64,000 nt of DNA from Zarea fungicola (GCA_900169235.1 FWCC01000158.1:62001-126000); one strand, 5' to 3'. Shown: positions 1 through 9,978, numbered from the stretch's first letter. Notes: generated by a model from the letters alone, not told the origin. Program-made: numbers and translations.

Positions 1-1315
1 CGTTGTCAAGAGTGGTCGCAGAGAACGGTGTCCCTTTTGTCTCGCCACTCTTCGACTCTGGATACTGCACAGATCGGTCCTTGCCTGGCGCAATTTCCAT
101 GTGAGACAAAAGGCAAGCACTTTTTGTTGCCGCCTTGACGCCTTCAGCTTTTAGCCGTGGTGCCAGCGTGTTCACCAACTGTTGCACGCTGTGCAACTCT
201 CCGAGGACGAGCTGCGCCGCCACGCGCCGAACGTCGGCTGAATGTGAAAGTGTTGAACCGCCAGGGCTGAGGCCGTCAGTGCCATTGGTATCCTCGCAAA
301 GTTGATGCTTCGCCGTCGCTGCAAACCTCTCCAGCACTTTGAAGACAAGCATGGCCATCAAAGTGGCTAAATAAACATCCCCCTCGCAAAAGCATTGCAG
401 CATGCTACCGACTTCCTCAATGACACGCTTATTTTCCTCAACAACGATTTCAGCCGAAACAGCACCAGTGTGATGGGGAGATGTAGTCTTTGAAGCACCA
501 AAATCTTGGTACCCAGTTGGAGTTTTCTTTGTTGAGAGCCTTCGCATAAGATCTAGGGCGCGTGGTAGGCAGCAACTGTCTGAGCCTGCTCCGCAGCCTC
601 TTCCCTCGCCACTCAGTGATGGCGCATCACTACTTGAGAGAGGAGGTGTTGGGTTGGCGACGGGCGAATCAATCGGGTGCAGATCTAGGTTGGGGATGAG
701 GTCTGCGTCGTCTGGTATTAGAAACATCGGGATATCTGGACTACCGTTGGTGAAGGTGCCAGTTGTCAGGAGTTCTGGGACCAGGAGGTCGAGGGGCTGG
801 CTCAAAAATTCGGTCATCGAGCCCATAATAAACTCAGAAGACTGCGTGGTGGCTAGAGGCAACGAGAGGTCTGTAAATGTGTCCGCCATGGCTTCCGCAG
901 GATCGCCTGTGGAAGCGATCCATGAACTAGTGGAAGCTGAGCTGGGTGTCGGAGTGGTGAGGTGATGCGCGTCCCGGCACGGAGCTGTCCCGGCTGCCGT
1001 GAAACCGTCATCTGCATTCGCCCACAGCTCTTGGCTGCTTGGCGACCTGTCCAAGCCCGCGCCAACGCAGCTATTAGGCTTATTGGCGGCAGAGCGGTGG
1101 CTGTCGCGTTTGCGCCCAGGACGTTTTGTGAAGTCATATTCACATGCAGTACCTCGCTTCTCGCATCTAGAGCAAGTTGGCTTCTTTTTATTACACTTGA
1201 CTTTGGATGAAGCACAGGCCTGGCAGGTTTCTCGCAGTTTGGACGTCACTGAGTCGGCCGACGGCAGAGGATTGGCTCCCGCCCGGGAATCAGAGACAAG
1301 TGTGTTATTTACCAT
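1..1315 (-). CDS. AflR-like Zn2Cys6 regulator of the cluster (partial, runs off left edge)
   Basis: Reading the minus strand from an ATG at 1315, 438 codons stay open to position 1 with no stop, so the C-terminus lies outside the window. Residues 31-58 form a perfect Zn2Cys6 binuclear cluster (Cys31, 34, 41, 48, 51, 58; spacing CX2CX6CX6CX2CX6C), followed by a basic TKRPGRKRD stretch typical of the AflR subgroup. The C-terminal half has the Cys/Leu-rich helical region expected of the AflR family. AflR-type proteins activate aflatoxin- or anthraquinone-type polyketide clusters in the nucleus. It is divergent from an AflS-like gene, as in aflatoxin clusters. AflR proteins are of similar total length (about 430-440 residues from memory), so little is probably missing. 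No intron was needed. Confidence 0.88.
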   Translation of the reverse strand, partial: MVNNTLVSDSRAGANPLPSADSVTSKLRETCQACASSKVKCNKKKPTCSRCEKRGTACEYDFTKRPGRKRDSHRSAANKPNSCVGAGLDRSPSSQELWANADDGFTAAGTAPCRDAHHLTTPTPSSASTSSWIASTGDPAEAMADTFTDLSLPLATTQSSEFIMGSMTEFLSQPLDLLVPELLTTGTFTNGSPDIPMFLIPDDADLIPNLDLHPIDSPVANPTPPLSSSDAPSLSGEGRGCGAGSDSCCLPRALDLMRRLSTKKTPTGYQDFGASKTTSPHHTGAVSAEIVVEENKRVIEEVGSMLQCFCEGDVYLATLMAMLVFKVLERFAATAKHQLCEDTNGTDGLSPGGSTLSHSADVRRVAAQLVLGELHSVQQLVNTLAPRLKAEGVKAATKSACLLSHMEIAPGKDRSVQYPESKSGETKGTPFSATTLDN

Positions 1316-2532
1316 TCTGTTCGATAGTATTGCTTCCAGTGGTATTGGTGGCAAAGAAAAGAAATTACCTTCACGGGGTGGGAAAGAAGTATCAGCGCAG
1401 TTTTCGTTTTGGACAAATTAAACGAGACATGCTGAATTAGTCAGTCACGCATATCACTGTGATAACTTCAACGAGCCTTGCTGCAGACTTGCACTCCAAA
1501 TCATTCGTTACTGTAGTATCACCAAAGTACTAGCGTGTCGGTACAATGCAGGCCTTGCGTAAATACTGGAGCCCATAATTCAGCTCTGTGATACCGATGT
1601 TGCATAACATGGTCATAGAGTCGCAGTACGCAGAAGACCGCCACGATGTCGTGGGCCAGGACGGGAGTGGCGAGTTCGTCGCATGTGCGCCTTGCATTTG
1701 CAGTATGTAGGGTTGCACAGTTATCTCTGTCTTGTCGCCAAAAATTGGCGAATAGCATTCAAGTGCCATGTTGTCATCACCAAAACCGGGTGCAGAAAGT
1801 TTTTGTTCCATGTCCCTGTGTCCTGCACAGAGCAATGGACGGTCCGGGTTCTCCTCGCCCAGCTAAATTCCTCACACACAATTCTTCCAGCTTGCACGAG
1901 CATACTGTGTTTAAATATGGAAACTTCAAATGTACCTCGGATTGAGGGCTTTTTAAATTGCCTCTAGCCTTTCTGCGCAAAGAAACCCACCCGCCTGCAT
2001 TCCTGAAATCATGACCGCCTAACTCGTTACTGAGGCTAACTCTCTGAAGTCGGCCATCCGCCCAGCTCATACGTTTTACACTAAATCTATAATAATAAAT
2101 CTTCTATAAAGCCCTATTTTTTACGGAAACATCATTTAAAAAACGGCAGAACTGAGATTTCTCATTTATAGTTTGCCTGCCGAAGATGAGGGTGTATGCG
2201 TCGTAACGAGGCTCGCAAACTAACGTACAGTGCATCGTTGAACCCATAGTTGCCCCGAGACATTGCATCTGCAGTGCATTAGTCTGCTAATGTAGATCCC
2301 TGGAAAATTATATCAAGATTACTCGCCAAGGTAATAGTGGTTTTACTTGTTGTTGACTTGGCAGGTACAGTCCCGATATATATGCAGCAACTGTGGCCCA
2401 TAAAAGGCAGTCTGGTCATGGCGCATCTTGCTGTGTGGTTCTAGTTTGTATTACTTTGACTCGGGGTGTACCCCATTCTACCATAAGTCTTGTTCTTTTA
2501 CACACTTTGCGTGCTTCTTCTCAAGATTCGGT
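1316..2532. promoter_or_regulatory. Divergent promoter between AflR-like and AflS-like genes
   Basis: This 1.2 kb holds no credible coding region. A TATA-like run (2376-2384) lies about 150 bp before the AflS-like ATG. The sharing of one intergenic region by the regulator and its coactivator copies the aflR/aflS layout. I saw no perfect TCGN5CGA site here. Confidence 0.6.
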
Positions 2533-3962
2533 ATGGATCCCCGCAATTTAGCACGACTTGAGAGTCTCAGCAGTGAACTTGCTGCGAGCATCGCAGCCTT
2601 GGGGCAATCTCCCCGGCCCACTGGTAGCCACTCACTCGCCAATGGCCAAGAGCCCGATTGTCAAAGGCAAGAGTCCGTTGTTCGTATTTTGTCAAGCCTG
2701 AGCGCCATAAGAGCGCTGGTCTGCGGCCCAACCGATTTTCTCGAGAATCTATTGATACAGGTAATCTTTGTCCAGAAATTCATGCCTCAGATGAACTGGC
2801 ACTAACTCAAAAATACTACCAGTCTCAAGTCCTCGCTTGTCTACGGTGGCTGGGCGAGTTCCAGATCCTAGCCTGCGTCCCACTGGCGCGGAGTGTCCCG
2901 ATGAGAGACGTGGCAGAGCTATCAAATGTGCCGTTGAGGCAATTGACCCGAATTATCCGACTGGTAGCTACGGCTGGTTTCTTCCAGGAACCCGAGCCCA
3001 ATTATGTCGCACATACAACCTTATCAGCATCCTTTGTGGCAAATCCAGCTCTCCACGATGCAGCCATGTTCTTAGCTGAATCTGCCGCACCCGCGGCCCT
3101 GCAGGCTGCCACTGTTGCTCGGAGTTTTGAGGAAACCAGTATCAACAATGATACAGCCTTCGCCCTGGCGATGAATAATGGAGCGACGCCATTTCTTGCA
3201 GTAAAGGCGCAAAATCCAAAACTCAGCCGTCAGTGGGCTGCATTTCTGCAGTACTCTGCGGGCGTGCCGTCCAAACAGGATATCGTTCAAGCTCTGGCTC
3301 AGCTGAACTGGAGCAATGTGGCAAATTCAGGAGGAGAAGTTGTGGAGGTAAGTTCTGACATGCATTCTCTCATACACAGTCGCGGCATGCCGGCTCCGAA
3401 AGGATTGTCTAGTTGTACTAACTGGGAACAGATTGGCGTGTGTAACATTACACCTTTGTTAGCTCGCATCTACCCGAAACTCCACTTCGTTGTACAGCAG
3501 ACAGAACCAAGCTTCATGGATTCCACCAACGGACCCAATAATCGCAAGCCTCAGATCACAGTGACGAGTCGTGTTCTAGGCACGCAGCAGATTAGGACCG
3601 GTGCCGCGGTATACGTGCTCCACCCGCCTTCCTCCCTGAGCGAGCTGCATGCCGAGCTTCAAGTTCATCTCCCTCTCCTGAGGATACGTAATGGCTCCAT
3701 GATCCTTGTCACCACCAAGGTACTTCCCGAAACGGGTAGTGCCGAGCCGTTCCCGAATGCCGCCATTGCCCGTGCCCGTGACCTGATCTTGCACCAAATG
3801 GTAAATGAGGAAGAAATAGAAATGCCGGCGTTGCGGGATATTATAGACACAGTTCGGGATGCTGCGGGGAAAATGATGGTAGTGCATACACTTCGCTCGC
3901 GCATCGGCATCATCGTCGCCCTAGTTATCAAGTATCAGCTGTTTACTGCGACTGACCTCTAA
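2533..3962 (+). CDS. AflS/AflJ-like transcriptional coactivator (O-methyltransferase fold)
   Basis: Three exons (2533-2760, 2823-3347, 3432-3962) give 427 residues. Intron 1 (62 bp) has GTAATC...CTAAC...CAG. Intron 2 (84 bp, GTAAGT...ACTAAC...CAG) is a multiple of three without a stop, so an unspliced reading would also stay open. Removing it restores the methyltransferase-like junction GGEVVE-IGVCNI. Features are an N-terminal MDP...LESLSSELAASI helix typical of AflS/MdpA, a winged-helix region and an O-methyltransferase-like Rossmann domain. The expected glycine-rich SAM loop is replaced by IGVCN, so methyl transfer is unlikely and a coactivator role partnering the adjacent AflR-like protein is favoured. 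An active O-methyltransferase is the less likely alternative. Confidence 0.82.
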
Positions 3963-4339
3963 CGTTGGGCCAATTCTGACCTGCGATAAATCCCACTTGT
4001 CAAAAATTTGTTCATTTCTGACACCATTTCATGCACGACAGACGCGAAATGGCTTAATTGAGGCGTGTGCAAGAAAACCTCGCCGGACCTGCGTGTCACC
4101 CTGACAAACGTTACAATTTTGCGATAACCTGTCGCGGAGCCGAATGCAATTTAAAAAAAAAAACCATGGAGAATGCAGCTTTGTTGTAACTCTAAGAAAC
4201 TTGTTTTTATTTTCTTTTTTCTTTTCATTTTCAACTGTATCAAGAAATTGGCCCAGCAGCCCAATAAACTAGATTCGAAGCATTGGACAGCTCGCCTTCA
4301 GACAATTTTGAGAAACATACTTACTAGCCATAGACTAAT
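3963..4339. other. Convergent intergenic region
   Basis: This is the 3' region between the coactivator and the dehydratase-like gene. It is AT-rich with A- and T-runs near 4150-4230 that may serve 3' processing. One TCG-N6-CGA sequence lies at 4132-4143. I see no gene. Confidence 0.5.
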
Positions 4340-4977
4340 TTAATCATGGAACAACTTATCATGATCATACTCGGCCCAGCGTATATCGGGTTGAATACCT
4401 GCAAACTTCCATTCACCGTTTACCTTTCGATACCAGACAGTACCTTTTCCATGAGCATGCCCTTTCACCGCGACTTCCTTCATTTCATCATCTACATACT
4501 TTTGATGTGCCACACGCATCTGGTGGTAACCAATAATTTCATCCTGACTTGATTGCACCCACTTTGAAGCCCCAACATTATGTTGCGTCTTTAGCAGAGG
4601 ATTGCCGAGAAATTTCCTGTCGGAAGCCATCGCTACAAAGTCATGCGCAGGCATGGATTCCCATAACTTGTCAAGAAACGCGCGGTAATCGATCTAAAAA
4701 ACAACTGTTAACCTCTCAATCGTTTTCTATCTCCTCTTTTAAGCCTATCTGTCATCGGAAATGGCCGCAATGGCATTCATCGTACATGGAGTGTTGGTGC
4801 AATGCATTTAGAAAGACGATCCCAATCCTTCGTATCATAACTTTCGGCCCATTCAAAAAGGGCAGCTTGGCATCCTTGAACATCTTGATATATTCATAGT
4901 ATTAGAATTGGGTTCAACTCCGTGCAGGTGACAAAATCTGAGCTGGGCTGACCTTCGTAGCAGGGCTGTTGCGACAT
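4340..4977 (-). CDS. Scytalone-dehydratase-like dehydratase (MdpB-type)
   Basis: Three exons on the minus strand (4977-4953, 4883-4786, 4693-4340) give 158 residues. The 25-nt first exon and both introns (69 and 92 bp) were placed by GT/AG and phase. The protein aligns without gaps to scytalone dehydratase: Tyr24-Asp25, Tyr44, His79 and His104 sit at the positions of catalytic Tyr30, Asp31, Tyr50, His85 and His110 of the rice-blast enzyme. The substrate-binding Ser129 and Asn131 positions are both Gly here, suggesting a substrate other than scytalone. In monodictyphenone-type pathways this family removes water from a reduced emodin-type ring to give chrysophanol-type products, together with a ketoreductase. 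That ketoreductase is the divergent neighbour at 5292. Role by family and context. Confidence 0.85.
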
Positions 4978-5291
4978 GGTGCTGAAATTTGGCTTGAGAG
5001 CAATTATGAAGAGTACAATTTTGTCTTGGTCAAGACTGCGGATAATTTTTTCCAACAAGTAAATATGAGCTACTTAAGGCGCTTCAAAAGCCCGACCTCG
5101 GAAAAGACTTCGTCGGCCCATTGAGACTCAATTACCTCAATGCCGAGGCCCCGACCGAGCCTGGCTGTCAAAAAACTTACATGGACTAATACATTGGGTA
5201 TCCTCCCTTATAAATACTCTACTCGCAGAATACCGCTACTTAACACTGAAAACAGCTTTGCTTATAATCTATACATCACTACCTCGTCACT
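4978..5291. promoter_or_regulatory. Divergent promoter of dehydratase and ketoreductase genes
   Basis: TATA-like TTATAAATA at 5208-5216 lies about 75 bp before the ketoreductase ATG. A direct repeat CCGA-N4-CCGA at 5143-5154 reads TCGG-N4-TCGG on the other strand and is a possible regulator half-site pair. Confidence 0.55.
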
Positions 5292-6261
5292 ATGACTGCT
5301 GCTTCGTACGCTCCCTACCGCCTGGACGGCAAGGTCGCTCTTGTGACTGGCTCTGGCCGTGGTATTGGAGCCGCAATCGCAGTTGAGCTGGGCCGCTTGG
5401 GGGCTAAAGTTGTAATCAACTATGCCAATGCAGCCGACTCTGCTGAGAAAGTCGTTGACGAAATCAAGGCCCTTGGGTCTGATGCCATTGCCTTCAAGGC
5501 AGACATACGACAAGTTCCCCAAACAGCCAGGCTCATGGATGATGCTATAGCTCACTTTGGTGGGCTTGACATTGTGTGCAGCAACTCTGGAGTTGTAAGC
5601 TTCGGTCACTTGGGTGACGTGACTGAAGTCAGTATTCTCGTCCATATTGGCCACTGCCCGCGAAGTATCTCGCAGCCACCACAACTGAGAGAAGGTACAA
5701 CTATTGAAAGGTCTCTAACAACAATTTTTAAGCAATATTTAGGAAGAGTTTGACCGCGTATTTAGCCTCAACACACGCGGGCAGTTTTTCGTCGCACGAG
5801 AGGCGTACCGTCATCTCAACAATGGAGGACGCATCATCCTCATGTCTTCAAACACGTCCAAGGATTTCAGTGTACCAAAGCATTCGCTTTACTCCGGCTC
5901 TAAAGGCGCCATCGACTCGTTTGTGCGTGTCCTGTCCAAGGACTGTGGCGACAAAAAGATCACAGTCAACGCTGTCGCGCCGGGCGGTACTGTCACGGAC
6001 ATGTTCCACAGTTGCTCGCAGCATTACATTCCCAACGGTGATCAATACACTGCTGAAGCGCGGCAAAAGGTTAGCTGCAGTTGCATTGAAAACCTCACCG
6101 CACAGACAAATGCTGACAATCTGCAGATGGCTGCGATGGCTTCACCGCTGGCACGGAATGGGTATCCGCTCGATATTGCACGAGTCGTTTGCTTCTTAGC
6201 TAGTAAAGAAGCGGAATGGGTTAATGGAAAAGTTCTGACGCTTGATGGAGGAGCTGCGTGA
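5292..6261 (+). CDS. SDR ketoreductase, versicolorin/emodin reductase type (MdpC/Ver-1-like)
   Basis: Three exons (5292-5627, 5743-6069, 6127-6261) give 265 residues, the usual length for this group. Intron 1 is 115 bp. Intron 2 is 57 bp, in frame and stop-free, so retention would add 19 residues. The NADPH-binding TGSGRGIG motif is at residues 19-26, the catalytic Ser is in the SSNTS segment (about 147-151), and Tyr162 with Lys166 forms the YxxxK pair. The ending LTLDGGAA is typical of the tetrahydroxynaphthalene/versicolorin reductase family. In known pathways these enzymes reduce hydroquinone tautomers of emodin-type anthraquinones, and a scytalone-dehydratase-like partner then dehydrates. 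That partner is the adjacent divergent gene. Confidence 0.9.
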
Positions 6262-7006
6262 AGCGTCGCTGACAGTTCTATCCCGGGCAAGTGCATGGCA
6301 ACAAGAGTAACATAATAGACGCTATAAATTTCTTCGGATTTATTCCAACTATGTAAAAGTTTCTGGTCATTAAACCTAGGAAAGGATGTTGGCTTTGTGC
6401 TATTCTTCCGCTCAAATCTCCAGTTAAGACTTAATTACCGTCAAAATAATTGCGCTGTGCCTAGTTTCTCTGGCAGAGTTAGATAATATTCCGTTCCTTG
6501 AACTAGAACTGCTATACGGCATAACTTAAAAGTGTTTTTGGGAAAGAAGTTTAATTACTGCTCAGTGCCTGGCTATGATGTACTTTCACAATTGCGGGTT
6601 GGGGAGATCCAAGAAACAAGTGTTCCCAGGCATTTGCCAGCTTCTCTCTGCTCGGCTCAGGATTGATTCTGATAGTTCGTATTTTCCGTCACAGCCTCAG
6701 AAATATTTTCGTATGTAGCTCAAGCCCGCTAAATTGTAAAGGCTCGGCGTTCGCTCAAGAGTGATATAACTAAAAGTCCGGAACATTGTTCTCAGCAATT
6801 CTGCCGATGATCCACTGAACCTCTCAATGATCAAGCAGAACTCTAATAGTTGTAGATCGGCATCACTCTTCGGATATATTTTGCAAATAGCCGACGAAAA
6901 TTACTGCGATAAATTAGCTCAAGTCTCTGTGTTAATAATATCAGTGCGACCTATTTCCATTGCTAGTGTAGCTCCGTCTCCATCACACAACCGCATCGAT
7001 TCGAAA
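6262..7006. promoter_or_regulatory. Intergenic region upstream of the NmrA-fold oxidoreductase
   Basis: There is no gene. TCGGC-containing sequences at 6744-6755 (TCGGCGTTCGCT) and 6857-6873 (starts TCGGCAT) resemble the first half of the motif repeated elsewhere in the cluster. The next ATG used is 7007. Confidence 0.4.
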
Positions 7007-7786
7007 ATGGCTTCATACGCGATCTTGGGTTCCACCGGCAACTGTGGCACTGCAATTCTCAATCTTCTTTTGAGGGAGCCAAATGTCAAGATTCACGCCT
7101 ACTGTAGGAATAAATCTAAACTTCTGCGCCTGAGTCCAGAGGTTGCCACCGACGAGAGGGTAGAAATCTTTGAAGGAGACATTCGAGATGTCGACCTCTT
7201 AGTCTCATGTCTGCGTGGATGTCGCGCCGTTTTCATGGCAGTCTCAACAAATGACAATATTCCTGAGTATCGCGCTGGTCAAGATATAGCCATTGCGTCC
7301 ATTTGTGCCCTTTTACGCCTCAAACAACTCGAAGACGCCAAGATGCCAAAGCTTATCCTTCTCTCGTCCGCGACCGTTGATAATACCTTATCGCGAAAGA
7401 CCCCATACTTGCTGAGACTGATACTACACCGCTCCGCGTCGCATGTATATCATGATTTGATCGAGACGGAGAAGCTTCTTCGCGCCGAAGAAGACTGGTT
7501 GACGACAGTGTTTATAAAACCTGGTGCTCTCTCGGTTGATGAGCAGCGTGGTCACGCATTGAGTCTGACGGACGCAGATAACCCTGTCTCATACTTGGAT
7601 CTGGCTGCAGCCATGATTGAGGCAGCGGACGACCAGGAGGGCCTCTACGATATGCAAAACTTGGGAGTTATCAACACAAATGGTGCTGCAATATTTCCCG
7701 GTGGCACACCTCTATGCATTTTGCTGGGGCTTTTGCGACACTTTTTCCCTGTCCTGCACCGATATTTACCTTCTACAAGTTCCTGA
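7007..7786 (+). CDS. NmrA-fold NAD(P)-dependent oxidoreductase (AvfA/MdpK-like)
   Basis: A single exon of 259 residues from the ATG at 7007. An in-frame ATG at 6827 exists, but [14 protein letters not shown] gives the proper Rossmann start, with the glycine-rich motif at residues 8-14. LILLSSAT (middle) and FIKPGALS are typical of atypical SDR/NmrA proteins. In aflatoxin-related and anthraquinone clusters this family includes AvfA (AflI) and MdpK, and its members act with the reductase and dehydratase on anthraquinone rings. The exact reaction cannot be told from sequence. Confidence in the family is higher than in the role. Confidence 0.8.
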   Translation: MASYAILGSTGNCGTAILNLLLREPNVKIHAYCRNKSKLLRLSPEVATDERVEIFEGDIRDVDLLVSCLRGCRAVFMAVSTNDNIPEYRAGQDIAIASICALLRLKQLEDAKMPKLILLSSATVDNTLSRKTPYLLRLILHRSASHVYHDLIETEKLLRAEEDWLTTVFIKPGALSVDEQRGHALSLTDADNPVSYLDLAAAMIEAADDQEGLYDMQNLGVINTNGAAIFPGGTPLCILLGLLRHFFPVLHRYLPSTSS

Positions 7787-8251
7787 CCGTAATTTCAACT
7801 CACTCATAATACATTTTACCCCGGCCACCATCGAATAATGTGAAGGTGATCCCGCCATCGGAAATGTATTAATATCGTGGTTTCAGCTACTCATCGCATG
7901 CTGGAAAGGAGGTATGACGGTGATTCATTCTCTGTACTCAGCATCATCCAATTTTTTTTACCGAACGACGGGCAATTTTTCCATATATCTGCATGCTTTA
8001 ATGGGCAAAAAAATCTCCATCGTGACTTCAAGGCTCTTTCAGTAACAACATGGACATCAGTCCTACTCGGGATGCTGAGGAACAACGGCTGTGGCTAGAA
8101 GTCTTTGTGCGACGCCTTGCTGCCTCAACAAAGCAAAGTGGCATCCCGATATAATTGATCCAAGTGTGAATTTAAGTAACTTAGTTAAGGGTCTATTTTT
8201 GTAACCAAAGCTTTGCGCTTAAAGTCGGACATGTATTGTGTGTGCATTTAC
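7787..8251. other. Convergent intergenic region
   Basis: 3' regions of the NmrA-fold gene and SnoaL-like gene 1. Small open frames here have no recognisable protein character. Nothing else seen. Confidence 0.5.
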
Positions 8252-8756
8252 TTAAGCAGCCTCAGTCGTCGACTGCTTTGCCATGTACTCCCGGAAATTG
8301 GGCATGAATTCTGCCATGAAAGCTGAATCAAACATCTCTTCAATCTTTTCCACTTTATCTCCTTCCTCGTTAAACCATAGAAAAACAGCTTGTTCGTTGC
8401 TATACGGCCCGAATGGGGTGTCCGCCTTCGTCATGGCATATATAGCCGCTTTTCTCTCAGCCGAATCATGAACAATGTTGTGGATCGTAAGCTAGTTGTT
8501 TTCATGTTCAATAATACCGCAGACCATTTTGCACAAAGTATCTTCTCACCTCAAAGTTAGATAATGTCGTCATAAGCACTGGGAACAAGCGTTCCAGGTC
8601 TTTGCGTGAGCGGGTATGTTTTCCAGAGTTGAATGGCAGTGCAGTTTGCGTGCAATCAGCCGAGAAGGTCGGCAAGAAAGCCTCGGGAGTCCATTTTCTC
8701 CAGCCTTCAATGAACTCTTGAAGAGTTGCAGCTTGTTTTTCAAAAGTTACAGACAT
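8252..8756 (-). CDS. SnoaL-like polyketide cyclase/isomerase, paralogue 1
   Basis: Two exons (8756-8550, 8491-8252; 58-bp intron) give 148 residues. Short alpha+beta SnoaL/NTF2-like fold; landmarks are EFIEGWRKWTPEAF, the IHNIVHDSA segment directly after the intron, and FGPYSNEQAVF. It is about half identical to the gene at 23029, with a 207-nt first exon in both and the intron at the same codon. In tetrahydroxanthone clusters a SnoaL-like protein (NsrQ in neosartorin, from memory) is needed to isomerise or cyclise the ring-opened, hydroxylated intermediate. Two copies in one cluster imply either two steps, two stereochemical outcomes or redundancy. The cyclase/isomerase role is inferred. Confidence 0.82.
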
Positions 8757-9117
8757 TGTTTCACAGGTTTTCCGACAAGGATACGGACAAGTGTCGTAGA
8801 TAGAATTGTTGTGATCCGTCTTTGCAAGTGGGATTTACAGAGAGCTTTATGATCCGGCTCACAAAATTTTCTCGGATCTCAATTTTATCGAGGTATCAGC
8901 TCGGCATTCCGATATTGCTCAAAACGGCTCGACTTCGGATGATACCGTACTCGCAGGTCGGGATCTCGGATACTAGAGGAACTTTTCTAGCGCACCGCTG
9001 CCCTGAGAGCCATAAACTAAGTGATAATTCTGTTCTTCTCAACAAATGCACATTTCTCTCTTAGATACAAGCTCGATAATAGTTTTATGTGGTAGCAACA
9101 TCTGGCTGCTTTCGGAC
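8757..9117. promoter_or_regulatory. Divergent promoter of SnoaL-like 1 and SDR 2
   Basis: Contains the perfect inverted repeat TCGG-CATT-CCGA at 8901-8912 and TCGCAGGTCGG (TCG-N5-CGG, AflR-like core spacing) at 8951-8961, plus further TCGG half-sites. It is the richest cluster promoter for such sites. Confidence 0.6.
8901..8912. promoter_or_regulatory. Putative cluster operator TCGGCATTCCGA
   Basis: A 12-bp inverted repeat, TCGG-N4-CCGA, in the divergent SnoaL-1/SDR-2 promoter. Only one base differs from the copy at 22770. Such CGG-type palindromes are typical Zn2Cys6 targets. Which of the two regulators would bind is unknown. Confidence 0.5.
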
Positions 9118-9978
9118 ATGACTTTCCTGGAAATGATTCCTCGTCCGACGAAGACGTACCATTCCACGACATACGACCGTATCTCTAAACGACATGGCTT
9201 CGACGGCAAAGGCAAAACGGTACTGATTACTGGCGGCGCAACCGGTATCGGCTACAGTCTCTCCAGAGCTTTTGCTGAGGCTGGCGTTGCCCGTATCGCC
9301 ATTATCTCGCGGTCTCCAGTGTCACAGGTACAGGCGAAGGCAGCTCTGGAACGAGCTTACCCATTGATCAAGATACTGTTATACACAGCTTGCATTACAG
9401 ATGAGGCTGCGATCACTACGGCTCTCCGGGATATTGGTAGCATTGATGTCCTTGTCAATTGCGCTGCAGTTTACCATCGACGAGCAAAAGCGACGGAACT
9501 TGACATGAAGGATGTGCATGATGTATTTGACATCAATGTCGTCGCCGCGTTCAATCTTGCAACGGCATATCTCGCAATGCCCATACCAGTGGCTGGCAGC
9601 AAGACAATTATAAACATCTCCTCGGCTGCAGGCCAACTCCGCAGTCCATTGCGGTCTGCCTACGGCCCCAGCAAAGCCGCCGTAACACAAGTGATGCAGC
9701 ATCTAGCATTTGAGCACTATGATGATGGTGTTAGGATCTTCTCGTTTCATCCTGGTGCATTTTACACACCTGCCTCCTCTGAGATTTATTCCAAAGATGC
9801 ACTCCACTGGGAAGACATCAATCTGCCAGCACACTTTGCTCTCTGGTTGGCTGGACCAGAAAGCTCTTTCCTGAACGGCAGGTATTTGTGGGCCAATTGG
9901 GATGTCGACGAATTACTCGAGTTGAAGGAGAGATTGCGCGAGGATCAGCGATTTCTAACAATAGGGCTAGTTATGTAA
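9118..9978 (+). CDS. Short-chain dehydrogenase/reductase 2 (tetrahydroxanthone-type reductase candidate)
   Basis: A single exon of 286 residues from the ATG at 9118. An upstream in-frame ATG at 9046 would add 24 hydrophobic residues and is less likely. Cofactor motif TGGATGIG at residues 38-45; catalytic NISSAAG (Ser168/169), Tyr182 and Lys186 (YGPSK). This is a classical SDR, different in sequence from the ketoreductase at 5292. In the neosartorin-type pathway a second SDR (NsrJ, from memory) reduces the dihydroxanthone ketone to the tetrahydroxanthone alcohol. This gene fits that slot and shares a promoter with SnoaL-like 1. A TCGTCCGACGA palindrome lies inside its 5' coding part (9141-9151). 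Confidence 0.85.
   Translation: MTFLEMIPRPTKTYHSTTYDRISKRHGFDGKGKTVLITGGATGIGYSLSRAFAEAGVARIAIISRSPVSQVQAKAALERAYPLIKILLYTACITDEAAITTALRDIGSIDVLVNCAAVYHRRAKATELDMKDVHDVFDINVVAAFNLATAYLAMPIPVAGSKTIINISSAAGQLRSPLRSAYGPSKAAVTQVMQHLAFEHYDDGVRIFSFHPGAFYTPASSEIYSKDALHWEDINLPAHFALWLAGPESSFLNGRYLWANWDVDELLELKERLREDQRFLTIGLVM

Noticed and set aside
3348..3379. 32-bp intron in the coactivator gene
   Set aside because: Too short for a fungal intron; the 84-bp alternative has a proper branch site and restores the conserved junction.
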